DNA of 64,000 bases, taken from the NCBI GenBank assembly GCA_035222895.1, contig JAVYIG010004982.1:1-64000 (forward strand), given 5' to 3'. Positions 1-10,802 of this stretch are shown here, piece after piece (position 1 is the first letter of the stretch; each line of letters begins with the position of its first letter). The notes under the pieces were generated by a model. The model was not told the origin of the DNA. It ran no database searches and saw only the letters and a program-made list of their open reading frames with translations. The position numbers were made by a program, and so were the translations under genes. The stretch comes from Strongylocentrotus droebachiensis (lineage: Eukaryota; Echinodermata; Echinoidea; Camarodonta; Strongylocentrotidae).

Positions 1-1550
1 TTCTTCCTTTCTCTTACTCTCCGCTTTACCTTCTCTCTCTCTCTCTCTTCATTTTTTTTGTTGGCGGTTGGGGGTCAAGGCCCCCCCCCCCCCTTGATCC
101 GCACCGGGAAGGACCTGTAGTGTCATCCCTAGCTAGCTGGCAAAGCTGAAATATGGGTTATCCAGTCGTTTCATTCATTATATTTATACTTGTATTGAAT
201 GTGTATACGTGTGGACTAGAGTACGGGACATTCGGTGCGGCAGGCGGGACTATTGGTGCGAGACCTCTTCCGCACAGATTGTCCGTCGGACATTTGAGGC
301 GCGCACGGAATGTCCGACACGGGACATTCTGCGCGGATAAAATCCGCACCGATCGTCCGCTCTCGATCGATCTCTAATAGGCGGACGATCGGTGCGGGTA
401 ACAATTCTACGCGGTCACACCGGCGTATTTTTTTATTTACACGCTAGCGAGGGGATTTTTCGATTAATTCCAATTAAACCGCTTAATTCCAATAAAACCG
501 CTCGCGAAGAGTCTAGCCTGGATCGGAGAGCTCGCTAGTGCTATACGCTAGTGTGAATTTACATCCAGGAGAAAGTTTGCTTAACTTTTTCTTGAAAACA
601 CTTGAACGGTTATGGAAAACTGTTTTGTGTTTTCTAATCTCCAAATATTAATGTTATTCTGCATCAAATATAAAAACATTTATTTCTACTGTGGTATGTA
701 AAGGCACGAAACTTACGTTAATACATACACATATTTTTTTTTAAACCAAGAAGGTGCACCATGGTAATACATTTTAACAAAACACATCAACATATTACCT
801 AGACAAACTCAACACCATAGCCATTGTAAAAACCATATATTAATGATACGTGTCAAATATAGATTGAAGCAATTCAAGTGTGTGAGTGTGATTTATATAA
901 TGAATTTTGAGTAAACATCTGCATCTACCTGTAGTTGAAGAATAGATACAGTGTATAACATCAATTAAGTTGGAGTTCAATTGGAAGGAAGAAACGAGGA
1001 ATATTAAAGCTAAGGAGACTGGGAGATGAGGAAAGCAAGAAGTTAGAAATTGAGAGATGACTCGCGAGATAGCCTTGCATTAATGAATCCTTTATATAAT
1101 GTTGTCTTGAGAGAAAGTAGACGATTTTTTTTAAATTGGAGATTAGTGCAAGTATTAGAAATATTGGAAATAGAATTAATGAGAAAGGTATTTTTTTTAT
1201 CGAGATCAATACATGGGGGGGGGGGGGGCACCATCAAAAATAGGGCAGTTTCAGGAATATAAGGTGCACCTACAAAGGGAAAACATCAAAATGTAAAATC
1301 TACCATATTAAGACATTGATAGACGTACGCGTAGCGCATGTCACACACAGAAATATGAGAAGAAAAGAGAGAATAATGTTTTAAAAAAAAGAAGAAGATA
1401 GAGGAAAAGGAAAGAGAGAGAGAGAAAGAAAGAAAAAAAGGAAGAACATGAAACTTAACTTTACACTTAGGCCTACAGATTACATTTCCGACTGAGTTGG
1501 CTCGACATGTGCTTAAGAAGTCTGCGGACGAAAAGTACAACAATACGAAA
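1..1550. other. No gene recognised; low-complexity and CpG-dense intergenic DNA
   Basis: This stretch has CT-rich and poly-C runs (1-95), a CpG-dense patch (225-410, listed separately), AT-rich DNA, a poly-G run near 1,215-1,228 and a purine-rich tract (1,375-1,450). Open frames of 60-85 codons occur here, but none resembles a known family or carries convincing splice sites. It could include introns or 3' exons of the transporter gene whose exons 1-3 lie at 8.7-13.4 kb, but I could not identify an exon. Confidence 0.5.
225..410. repeat. CpG-dense patch with perfect 17-bp inverted repeat
   Basis: The patch is far richer in CpG than its surroundings. It contains a perfect inverted repeat: CCGCACCGATCGTCCGC at 344-360 and its complement at 381-397, with a 20-base spacer. 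Shorter inverted motifs based on GGACATTC and GAATGTCC lie just upstream. It may be the inner part of a DNA transposon or a small CpG island; no terminal repeats were identified. Confidence 0.5.
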
Positions 1551-1559
1551 AACAGAAGT

Positions 1560-1900
1560 TATATGAAATTGTCTTTAAGAAAGAAAGAGAGGTTATTTAT
1601 AAAATGAAATGAAAGGGGCTATGTGACTCTCAAGGAGGAAATTATAATTTCTATTGCTCATGACGACTATTTTGAATTACCTAATTTGTTTTAAGGTTCA
1701 AGAACTTCCTGGGGCTCTGCCCCATGCAAGACTCCCGGCAACAGCAAATTATTTACACAATTTCTTGCTATCTGCTGCCTCAAAATCACTGGAGCGAAGA
1801 AAGGTAACATATAGCAAGAATCCCTATTCAGTGAAGGATTTTATCCCTTGCCCATACATCTTAAAGTCACAACCGTCAATTTATGAGCGCGATGATTCAT
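1560..1900. repeat. Diverged dispersed repeat, copy A (partner at 5,925-6,500)
   Basis: Bases 1,729-1,845 share a run of matches with 5,929-6,065: ACTCCCGGCAA, TATTTACACAA and CCCTATTCAGTGAAGGATT in the same order. Bases 1,570-1,640 also resemble 6,425-6,490 (ATGAAATGAAAGG and GGCTAT). The two copies lie on either side of the LINE relic. In copy B this DNA follows the stop codon of a Penelope-like C-terminal fragment, so it may be the 3' UTR of that element. Confidence 0.5.
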
Positions 1901-2539
1901 AAGGCTTGATTGTGTTTATCTGTGATCTCAACTCTATTGTTTTTATTTTCTTTGCATCTAATTCATAGTATTCCTATGAATTTTCCAGGTACTTCTTTAA
2001 CCTCTTTTTCTACTTGGTTGGATATATAAACCAGTGAGTAAAACGACCAATCTGATTTCTTCACATGTGAATGAAGTGAGTCATAAAGATATGTAGACCT
2101 CTCCATGTATTAGGACTATGTACGCTAGAGAAAATCATTATTTTTCTTAGGTTGATTCTGGGCCCCAGAAGCAACCCATGTTTGTTGTTTTGTTAGAGAG
2201 TCTTTTTTCCTTACTCATTTTGAGGAAGTTTGTAAATATGTTAAACACATCACATTTTTGTACACGTGATGCTTTGCCATGCGGAAAGGATGGCTTTTAA
2301 ACATCTCAATCAATTGTGTGTGTGTATTTTTCCCCCTTATGTGCTATTGCTAAATCCAGTTACTTACTTCATAACCACAGATCTACGTGCAGATTTTTAG
2401 TCAAGGTTATGATGCCTCAGGTTAATGCTACTCAATTAAGCCACACTCAGTCTGATGAGAATATTGTTGCAGAGTTGAATATGAATGCAACACATTTTGA
2501 ATATATGTTGAATGACGAGGTTGAAAACTACAGTGTATG

Positions 2540-3330
2540 ACTCCAAATATTTTACTGAAAAAACAATTTTCTGAACATTTAGAAAAACTGTCCTGTCAAT
2601 GAAAACATCCTTTTTGCACTTTAATGTGGGTAGCATGAATGCAAATTTTTGACAGGCTTTCCTTGTTTTTGGACACTTTTCAGGATAAGTACCCAATAAT
2701 TGGAATCACTGAAACTTGGTTTTTCTAGTCATCCAACTGCCATGTACGATCTTCCTAGGTATCAACTTATCACTAATGATCGACAAAGCAGATCCGGTGG
2801 TGGTGTAGCAATGTATATTTCCCATTTTCATTTGGGTATCATACAAAAACAGAATTGTACATTATGAATGATTCATTAGAATCTCTATTTGTTGAGATTA
2901 TAATTCCTGGAGAAAAAAAATTTGCTAGTGGGAGTAGTCTACAGGCCACCAAATGGTGATGTGAATGAATTTATTGAAGAATTGTCCTGACACTCTTTCA
3001 AGCCCATTATTCAGAAGAAGAAAAAAAATTATTATGGGTGATTTTAATATAAATTTATTAAGTTATGATCGCGATAACTCTGTTAATAATTTTGTTGATA
3101 CTTTAAGTACATTCTCTTTGATTCCTCTGATTAATAAGCCAACTAGAGTAGCAGAAAAACTCACAAACCTTAATTGACAATATTTTCACCAATTTGCACC
3201 CTTTTCCCACTGCTGGTATAATAGTGGCCGATATATCGGATCATTTCCCTATATTTGCTAGAACATCTTTAGCATTAAGGATTTCTTGTAATGAATCCTA
3301 TGATAAGTTAACACGGAAATTCACTCAGGG
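2540..3330 (+). pseudogene. LINE endonuclease (APE-type) domain, broken
   Basis: Across several frames one can read FLHFNVGS (the usual start of the domain), YPIIGITETW (the E of the active site), a SGGGVAMYI strand, VGVVYRPPN and MGDFNIN (near 3,033, catalytic D and N). These are followed by FVDTLSTFSLIPLINKPTR, a DNIFTN motif near 3,176 and ADISDHFPI near 3,226 (the final SDH catalytic histidine motif). Stops and frame changes near 2,540, 2,725, 2,990 and 3,175 break it. In jockey-superfamily LINEs this enzyme nicks target DNA to prime reverse transcription. Confidence 0.85.
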
Positions 3331-3465
3331 AAATATTACAAAAATTTAAGAGAGAATTGGAAAACTGTTGAGTAGAACGAAGTTTTATGTGAAAACAGAA
3401 GTTTGATAAGTCTTTTGATAAATTCATGGATATAATAGTGTTATTTTTATGACAGATGCTTTCCC

Positions 3466-5461
3466 TTGGTGCAAAGAAGTAAGCAAGAATATAAAAGAGT
3501 ACCTCGAATGCCATGGGTCACTAAGTCTTTACTTAGGTCCATAAATAAAAAGAATCGTTTGTTTTGTATATACAAAGCAAAGCAGACTGGTGTAGCCAAG
3601 TTAAGGTATACTAACTATAGAAATATATTGACTTCTGCTCTGCGCCAATCAAAGAAAGACTATTATCATTTTCAATTCCAATCTACTTGTAACAATGTTA
3701 AAGGAACATGGAAAGTTATTCGAAATGTCTTGAAAACCAATCCTAAACTACAGAGTATTACAAAACTCACCTGGAAGGATGGTCTTATTGAAGATAAGAA
3801 ACTTATGTGTGAAGCATTTAATGAATATTTTTCTAACATTGGTGCTACTCTGTCTAGCTCCATACCTGATATACAGGAAACCTATGGAAATTATTTAACC
3901 AGTCCAAATGAAAAGAGTTTATTTTTTGTTCCTGTAGTGATTTCTGAGGTTATAGATGTTGTAAGTGGCTTGAAAAGGAAAAAGAGCCCTGGATAATATG
4001 GAATAACTAATGATTTGATAAAAGAAGTAATTTCATTTGTAGTCGTACCTCTCACTCACATTTATAACTTGTCTTTAATGCATGGAAGTGTTCCTAAAAA
4101 AATGAAAATAGCTAAAGTTGTGCCTATATATAAAAAAGGGAACCCTGTAGAAACGGGTAATTATAGACCAATTTCTCTACTTACTGTCTTCTCCAAGATT
4201 TTGAAAAGCTTGTATATATCAGATTGATAAATTTTTTGAAGTCGTGTCAAGTTTTCTCAAACTCTCAGTTTGGTGTTCGCGAGAAACACACAACTTCTCA
4301 TGCTGTGTTATGTCTTCTTGACAAAATATCTTCGGCACTTGATAAACACCTCCATACGGTTGGTATATTTTTGGATTATTCCAAAGCTTTTGATACGGTG
4401 AACCATAATATTTTGTTGCACAAGCTCTCTTATTATGGGGTAAGAGGACCTGCACTCGAATGGTTTAGAAGTTATCTTAGTAACAGACAGCAATTTGTGC
4501 AGCTCGGCGAAATTTGTTCAGATATGTTACCCGTCACGTGTGGAGTACCTCAAGGTTACTTTTGGGTCCCCTGCTTTTTATTTTATATGTAAATGATTTT
4601 CCAAAATCCTCAGAGACGTTTTCTTTTTTGCTATTTGCAGACGACACAAGTGTATTCTGTTCTCATAGAAACTTAAACACTCTTTTAGAAACTGTAAATA
4701 GAGAGCTTTGTGTATTGACTAAATGGATTCATGCAAATAAACTGTCACTTAACTTATTAAAAACTAAATACATGTTATTCAGTAATAATGAAACAGTAAT
4801 GCCTGGTAATGTAGTCTTTGATCAGATAAATATTGAAAAGGTCTCATTTATTAAATTTTTAGGTCTCCACATTGATGATAAATTGACTTGGAAGATGCAT
4901 ACTACTCAATTAAGTAAAATGCTCTCTAGAAATGTTGGTATGATCAACAAATTGAAGTTTGTATTCCCAAGAAATGTACTTAGCATGTTGTACTGTTCCT
5001 TAATTTTGCCATATTTAAATTATGGTGTGTTAGCCTGGGGTGCCTCAGCCAAATCCTACTTAAATAAAATTCTGCTCATTCAAAAGAGAGCAGTGAGAAG
5101 TATTTCGGCCGCTGATTGGCGTGCTCACACTGACAAGCTATTTTATGAAAATAAAATGCTGAAGGTAAAAGATATATACTTTCTATATCTGGGATATCTT
5201 ATGTATCAGTTGGAGAAGGGTGAAGCTCCCATGGCAATAGCATCTATTTTTGTAAAGAATAACCAAATACACAAATATTATACTAGGCAGGCTGCCTTAT
5301 ACCATGTATCATCAGCTAGAACTCAGCTTAGGATTAATACACTTGCACATACTGGACCAAAGTATTGGAACTCTTTAGACTGTTCTATTAGGCAGTCTGT
5401 AAGCTCTTCTGTCTTCAAACGTAAGCTGAAATTTCATCTACTGTACACTTACAGTGAATAG
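3466..5461 (+). pseudogene. LINE reverse transcriptase region of ORF2, broken
   Basis: The reading runs through KRKKSPG (3,975), a nonsense TAA at 3,994, then YGITNDLIKE, AKVVPIYKKGN and NYRPISLL. A one-base shift follows near 4,205. Then come SQFGVREKHTT, FLDYSKAFDTVNH (motif A, catalytic D) and GVPQG (motif B), a shift near 4,555, LGPLLFILYVNDF and LLFADDT (motif C, catalytic DD, near 4,634). LSLNLLKTKYM, FLGLHIDDKLTW and ILPYLNYGVLAWG follow, with the final stop at 5,459-5,461. The longest intact piece is 4,514-5,461. It cannot make a full enzyme as it stands. Confidence 0.9.
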
Positions 5462-6074
5462 ATCTGATATTTATTAATATTCAATATAGTTAACTGGATT
5501 AGCATTCCTCCCCCCCCCCCCCGTGTTGTACATTATCCTCTTTCCCCTATTTCTTTACTTTTCCATTATCTTTATTCTGTTTTTCTTTTTTAGTCTACCA
5601 TATTTTGTAAATTAGTGGTAGATCTGATGTTTATTTATAGTCTGTATGGTAACTAGATTAGTATTATTAGTCCCCCTCCCCATGTATTGTAACCTATTTC
5701 TTAAAAAAAAGTTATTTCTGCAAAGGTGATCTGTGTTTTAACAAGCTGTGCTTTTTAGCAGACCACCTCTTTTTCCCACATTTTGTTAAAGTCTTTTTAA
5801 CTGTTTCATTGTTAATGTATTTATGCTAGTTGACGATGAACTTGTTATACTACTGTTCCTGAATGAAATGTTTTTTATGCAAGTGGAAAGAAATAAATAA
5901 ATCTTGAATCTTGAATTATTAAAGACTCCCGGCAAAGGCTCTTCCCCTGCAAAATTGGAAAGAGTTTTATGTAGTTTGAGCTTCTAACAACCACTCCCGT
6001 GGACCTTTTATTATTTACACAAAGGTAAAAGTGTATAGCAAAAATCCCTATTCAGTGAAGGATTCATCCTTTTT

Positions 6075-6220
6075 ATGTAGATGCTTCTTCTACCATTCTT
6101 GACCAGAAGTGCGTTTCAAACTCAATGATGTGGGCATCATCCCATTGAATGTTGTGTCCAGTGTTAAGGGTTTGTTTTGCTACTTGCTGCCTAATCTGAG
6201 GGCTCTATTGTGCTCTTAAA
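6075..6220 (-). pseudogene. Possible Penelope-like/GIY-YIG element C-terminal fragment
   Basis: On the minus strand one frame reads QIRQQVAKQTLNTGHNIQWD, then DAHIIEFETHFWSRMVEEA and a stop near 6,078. The pattern (H-x-I-x-W-D, then a glutamate- and tryptophan-bearing stretch and a short EA tail) is like the end of GIY-YIG endonuclease domains in Penelope-like elements. It is too short for a firm call. The DNA past the stop (5,925-6,070) recurs at 1,729-1,845. Confidence 0.4.
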
Positions 6221-6560
6221 AAAGAGGACACAATAGGGGCAGCGCAATTTAAATATCAAGGGATGTATTAGAGTATATTTATAAAAATGAAATGAAAGGG
6301 CTATTTGACTTTCAAGAGCGATAAAAACTCTAATCCATCTCTTGAAATTTAAATTGCATTGCCCCCATTCAGTGTGCTATTTTCAAAGAGCACAAAAAGG
6401 TTTCAGATTGAAGATTCCATCTCATAAAATTGTCTATAAGAGAGAAAGAGAGTTTATTTCGAGAGAAAAAATGAAATGAAAGGGCTATTTGACAAGAGCC
6501 CTTTCATTTCATTTTAGAAATAACCTCTCTTCCTCTCCTAAAGACAATTTCTCTCTTGAA
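6210..6560. repeat. Two imperfect hairpins in repeat copy B
   Basis: The first hairpin pairs ACAATAGGGGCAGCGCAATT (about 6,228) with AATTGCATTGCCCCCATT (about 6,353). The second pairs ATGAAATGAAAGGGCT (about 6,471) with AGCCCTTTCATTTCATTTT (about 6,496). They look like decayed foldback elements beside the Penelope-like fragment. Confidence 0.55.
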
Positions 6561-6639
6561 AAGGCTCTGCCAGGCCCCTCAAGCTCTGCCATGTTGTATG
6601 GATCCATTAGAAAGCAAAATAAGCCCACTCAATAATTAA

Positions 6640-7167
6640 AGGGAAAGTCCACCCCAGGATTTTTTTTAGCTGACGATATAGACCTAATAATACCATGAAG
6701 AATGATACAAGTCTCATTAAAATCCATGATCACATAACGAAGATATATCGACTTTTTTATCGAAAATTAGCCGCCCCCCAAATGCAAATGCGTTACATGG
6801 GCATGAAACGATCGCCAAAAAATAACCGATAGTATCGAAATTGTGACGTATGTTGCGAGCTGCCTTCTTATTTCGCAGACATTCACTTTCGCTTTCATTC
6901 ATGATTGGTCGTGTCAGTGCGATAACAGTGTACCGCGAGCGAAAGTGAATGTCTGCGAAATAAGAAGGCAGCTCGCAACATACGTCACAATGCGATCGTT
7001 TCATGCCCATGTAACGCATTTGCATTTGGGGGGCGGCTGATTTTCGATAAAAAAGTCGATATATCTTCGTTATGTGATCATGGATTTTAATGAGACTTGT
7101 ATCATTCTTCATGGTATTATTAGGTCTATATCGTCAGCTAAAAAAAATCCTGGGGTGGACTTTCCCT
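6640..7167. mobile_element. TTAA-flanked hairpin MITE, family 1, copy 1
   Basis: The 528-bp element is almost entirely one palindrome. The ends read AGGGAAAGTCCACCCCAGGA and its complement. It is flanked by TTAA at 6,636-6,639 and 7,168-7,171, the target duplication used by piggyBac and Kolobok transposases. The arms are about 240 bp around a loop near 6,895-6,945. The right arm lacks about 29 bp that copy 2 (38,216-38,772) keeps. It has no transposase, so it is non-autonomous. The long open frame on its minus strand is a by-product of the palindrome. Confidence 0.9.
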
Positions 7168-7171
7168 TTAA

Positions 7172-8370
7172 TATATTAAAACGTCATAGCGATTCATCCA
7201 AATAAGAAATCCACGTAAGAGGCATTTTGAAAGTTTTAAGAAGATTCCTTCAAATTCCAGGATATTGGGTGTACTTTTTCAGGAAACTCTATTTAAAAGA
7301 GTGGAAGCACTGGCGGCTCTGTTTTTTAAAACTGTAACAACTCTCCTTGGATCAGATATAGACCAAAAACAAGCCTCATTATCTTCAGTATATAAGTGTC
7401 ATTTCGGACCTTACAGCTTTCATAGAAATCGCCTCTGGACCGTCAAAGAAAAAGTTTGAGAACCCCTGGCCTACGCATTATACACATCAGGACCAACTTG
7501 ACAACTTGACTAAATTTGAGGGGGGGTTCGACCCACCCCCCTCCCCCACCCCCCTTGCGTTCGCGCCTGCAATGTGCATCCCTTCCTCCTTATTCCCTTA
7601 TCAATCGTTACCGTCACTACCATTTGAGTAGGGCCGGCCCCCTCTTCAATAACGGCTCCCAAGTCCATCGAGAATGACCCCAGAATTGATAGATTACCAT
7701 TCTGCCGTTCTTTGGAGGGGCCGGGTGCGGCCTTTTCAGAAGTGTTTCTACACTAACCATTTCATGCACTACGGCTTAACATAAACAAGCATGCTAAGAT
7801 TTTTTGAAAAAAAGCATAATTCCGACTCAGTTTCGCATAACCTAAAAATAAGAATACGGACAGTCACCCCTCCCCGCTCCCCTCAATACATCCGCCTTCA
7901 CGCACCCCCCCCCCTTCCCCTTGTCTTTCCCTTATTCGTCGTTACTGTCACTAATTTTTAGTGCAATTTCGTTGTCTTTCTTTCTCCCCGGCTCCTCTCT
8001 TCTTTTTCTTTCCTCTTTTTTGAACTTTCTCTCTTTTCTTTTCTGTTTTCTTCTCTTTTCTTTTATCTTCTCCGTTTTTTCTTTCTTCTTTACTTCCTCT
8101 TTTTCCTTCTCAATTTGTTTGCGCCGCCAATAGGGGGGGGGGGGGGGGGCCGCGACCGTTTCGGCCCACCCCTGGATCCGCCACTGTTTTGCTATTCCAT
8201 GTCATGGTTCAGTTTCAGATATCAGTTTCCAGTTTAGTTTTATTTCATATTTCACATTCACATTCATAACATAAATCATTTGCAATAAACAATAAGAATT
8301 AATATGTTTTCAGGAGTCGCGCGATCTGTGTCGGATGCGTGTGAGGGATGAGAACATAGATGATTAAAGA
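7172..8370. other. No gene recognised; repeat fragments and CT-rich DNA
   Basis: It contains a short fragment at 7,516-7,570 (G-run, TTCGACCC, C-run, then CGTTCGCGCCTG) that recurs at 27,505-27,552. It also has a pyrimidine-rich tract (7,880-8,115) and a 17-base poly-G run (8,133-8,149). No coding signal was found on either strand. If the transporter gene continues leftward, this is intron. Confidence 0.5.
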
Positions 8371-8375
8371 TTATA

Positions 8376-8655
8376 AAATGATGACGTGTATCTTAATCAA
8401 ATGATTGGTTGAGAGCGCACACGTGACCAGGCATTCATTTTGCCTAACACGTGATTTTGATAATGGCCGGTCATTAGTAAATTCATATAAAAAAAAAAAA
8501 TCATTTTATAAAACAAATAAAACATTATTTAATAAAACAAATAATACACATCAGTTTGTTCGGGCATTAGTAAAATTGCCCACACAGGGTACATTTGGAA
8601 CAGTCCTGGTGATACTTATGCCCTCACTGATGTGTATTGTTTGTATAATAAACAA
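8376..8655 (+). mobile_element. Foldback repeat family 2 (E-box/CCAAT/CRE-bearing), copy 1
   Basis: One half carries ATGACGTG (8,381-8,388), ATTGG (8,404-8,408) and CACGTGAC (8,419-8,426), followed by the ATGGCCGGTCATTA element. The other half (about 8,530-8,650) is a hairpin ended by AATACACATCAGT and its complement. Copies 2 (9,131-9,470) and 3 (36,250-36,565) have the same parts in the opposite orientation. It lies about 30 bp past the donor of transporter exon 3. Confidence 0.75.
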
Positions 8656-8685
8656 TATATAAAAACAAACAGCATCTGTACTAAC

Positions 8686-8857
8686 CTGCCCCATATTCCA
8701 TATGCCTCGTAGGCCAAGGCAGGGTAAGGATAGCGGTGGATTTCTGTGCGGTATTTCGAGTACCTCTGTCGGAGTAGTATCCAGCTCTTAGAGAGTAAAG
8801 TCCCCGAGAACGCCGACAGGAGTAGAGCCACAATAGCCACCACAAGACCCCATGCAC
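8686..8857 (-). CDS. AAAP-family amino acid transporter, coding exon 3 (partial gene)
   Basis: This is a 172-bp exon with acceptor TTCTCCTTAG and donor GTTAGT. It enters with two bases that complete a glycine from exon 2 and leaves with two bases of an arginine codon. It reads AWGLVVAIVALLLSAFSGTL (TM2), then LSKSWILLRQRYSKYR and RYPYPALAYEAYGIWGR. The small-residue TM2 followed by an R-Y-P-x-x-R loop and a YPA...A.G.WGR motif is characteristic of the Aa_trans (PF01490) fold, which moves amino acids with H+ or Na+ across plasma, vesicular or lysosomal membranes. The next exon should begin with TM3 and was not found within the window. Inverted copies of repeat family 2 lie on both sides. The substrate cannot be told from this part. 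Confidence 0.82.
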
Positions 8858-9130
8858 CTAAGGAGAAGAAGATAAAAATCCATAATAATAAGAGGGTATA
8901 CCATAACTATTTAGTGTATAATGATTTTTTTAATAGTTTATAGTTTATTGTGACTTGCCATTTTTTAATTTGTATAAATGGGTTCGGTTTTTGTCATGAA
9001 ACCTTTCTCTATTTCTTATTACCAGCATCCACTGTACCATTAGCCGAACGGGGGAGGGGGCTTCGTAAAGTATCTTGCACGATTATCGACTTTCTAGTTT
9101 TTAAACAGCGCGAGGGGATTAATATACAAA

Positions 9131-9470
9131 TAATACACATCAGTGGGGGCATACTATAAGTAAGAATTACCCACACGAGGTACATTTGGAACAGTCTAAC
9201 GTTTGGACTGTTTCGAAGGTACCAAGTGTGGGTAATTTTACTAATGCCCGAACAAAATTATGTGTATTATTTGTTTTTATAAGATTACGTTTTATTTGTT
9301 TTATAAAATGGTGTTTTCTAACATGATTTTGATAATGACCGGTCATTACCATTGGATAATGACCGGTCATTACCCAAATTACGCGCGATTACGCGTTAGG
9401 CAAAATAAATGCCTGGTCACGTGTATACGCTTTCAACCAATCATTTTGATTAGGATCCACGTCATCATCT
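9131..9470 (-). mobile_element. Foldback repeat family 2, copy 2
   Basis: The hairpin half (9,131-9,275) is bounded by AATACACATCAGTG and its complement. Then comes AT-rich DNA and two ATAATGACCGGTCATTA palindromes (9,331-9,375), followed by GTCACGTG (9,416-9,423), CAACCAATCA (9,434-9,443) and CCACGTCATC (9,457-9,466). It is inverted relative to copy 1, so transporter exon 3 lies between the two hairpin halves. Confidence 0.75.
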
Positions 9471-9736
9471 TATAACAAACAATAGACATGTGATTGAAAA
9501 AAAATAGACATGTACTGTATAAAGGAATGAGAATTATAAATAGACTATCCTGTTGCATGAATGTGAGAGGATGATCCCCGTAATATCGCTAATTTATCAA
9601 ATTATTTAAATTTGTTTGGGGGGGTTCATCATACCCTAAGCCTCCGCCTCATACGTACATAAAATATCTCGTGATTTTATACCATACGGTATTTCGGCAA
9701 GCAAAAAGCCTAAAACACCCGGTATGGATATATTAA

Positions 9737-10103
9737 AGGGGCATGTTCCCCGTATTCTAGAGGGCGTTCAAAATACGTACCCGTTGGCGGACGGTGCTAG
9801 CTGCCTATTGACATCAACAGAATACGACTCTTACGCAGATGGCATGTTCCGAATGCCCGGACAATGCCGATTATCGCATACATGTGCCGAAGTAATACCA
9901 ATCGCAGTTCGGCTCTAAGATTCGGCTGCTGTTTCCGCCCACTTTCGTGACGTCGCGATCAGCAGCAACCAGCTGGCTTGGCGAAGGCAGGCCAGGCCGC
10001 GCGTACTTTGATTGACAGCTGTATGCAAATTAGAAGTCGACCTTCGGAACCAAGATGGCGATGACTAGAGCAGCGATAACTACACTGGCGGGAACATGCC
10101 CCT
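9737..10103. mobile_element. TTAA-flanked MITE, family 3, CpG-rich with CRE/octamer/YY1 motifs
   Basis: The 367-bp element has ends AGGGGCATGTTCCC and the complement, with TTAA at 9,733-9,736 and 10,104-10,107. The interior is CpG-rich and contains TGACGTC (9,948-9,954), ATGCAAAT (10,023-10,030) and AAGATGGCG (10,052-10,060), which match the CRE, POU octamer and YY1 consensus sites. It carries no transposase. Confidence 0.85.
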
Positions 10104-10227
10104 TTAAACGCATGACAAACAGAAGCCAGAGTAAAATATGTCCTAAATAAGCGCCTCGAGCATCCCTAACTATTTGCGCACTGTGAATGGAGCTATTATC
10201 ATTGTTATCATTGTTATTATTATTTTA

Positions 10228-10386
10228 TGACTTGACAAAGATAAAATCATCTGAACTGACTTGACAAAGATGGTATTACATGACCTGACTTGACAAAGAT
10301 GGTATTATATGCCCTGATTTGACAAAGATAATATTATCTGAACTTACTTGACAAAGATGGTATTATATGACCTGACTTAACGAAGT
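10228..10386. repeat. 29-bp tandem repeat, five to six units
   Basis: TTGACAAAGAT recurs at 10,232, 10,261, 10,290, 10,319 and 10,348, exactly 29 bp apart; a sixth, mutated unit follows at about 10,376. The unit is roughly TTGACAAAGATGGTATTATA plus TGACCTGAC. Confidence 0.9.
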
Positions 10387-10398
10387 TCATATTAGCTA

Positions 10399-10568
10399 GA
10401 GTAAAAAAGGGAACTTTTAATCTGTTAAATATGTGCCTCGTGAATAGCTGGTTTTACTCTTTACCGAAGACTCATATACTGGTTAAAAGGAGGTGGAGTC
10501 TTCAGTAAAGAGTAAAGCCAACCATTTATGAGGCACATATTTATATATTTAAAATACCCCTTTTCCTC
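10399..10568. mobile_element. Hairpin MITE with apparent TAGCTA target duplication
   Basis: The arms pair AAATATGTGCCTCGTGAATA with the complementary strand near 10,525-10,550, and TTTACTCTTTACCGAAGACT with AGTCTTCAGTAAAGAGTAAA. TAGCTA flanks both sides (10,393-10,398 and 10,569-10,574). The element is about 170 bp and non-coding. Confidence 0.75.
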
Positions 10569-10802
10569 TAGCTATCACCCCATCGGTTTGCTCCTGTACT
10601 TATGATTTTTGTTCGACTTCTCAACACAAGCTGGGCTTATCGCACTTACACACCAACACACACACACATTTATATAAAAAAAAGTATCAAAGAAACAATA
10701 GAAAAGAAAGGAAAGAGTAGTTCATCCTCGGCCATGGATATCACTTTTTGGAGAAAAAAAAGTACCTGTTTTGTGTACATCTATTGTAAAACTGAATCTA
10801 CG

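Larger units (their letters stand above)
2400..5917 (+). mobile_element. Non-LTR retrotransposon relic, CR1/jockey superfamily
   Basis: The order is an endonuclease domain (about 2,600-3,300), a linker (3,466-3,960), a reverse transcriptase (3,960-5,000) and a C-terminal region ending at 5,461. A 3' UTR of about 450 bp follows, ending in AAATAAATAAA and a short TTGAATC repeat at about 5,900-5,917. The tail type, domain order and motif wording fit the CR1/L2/Crack/Daphne group of the jockey superfamily; the clade is not resolved. The 3' UTR holds a diverged internal duplication, with TAGATCTGAT near 5,459 and again near 5,620. Several frameshifts and stops make it dead. Confidence 0.88.

Noticed and set aside
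6717-7112. 131-codon open frame on the minus strand
   Set aside because: It runs through both arms of the hairpin MITE, and part of it (RLIFDKKVDISSLCDHGF) recurs in the other copy at 38,504-38,695. It is a by-product of the palindrome.
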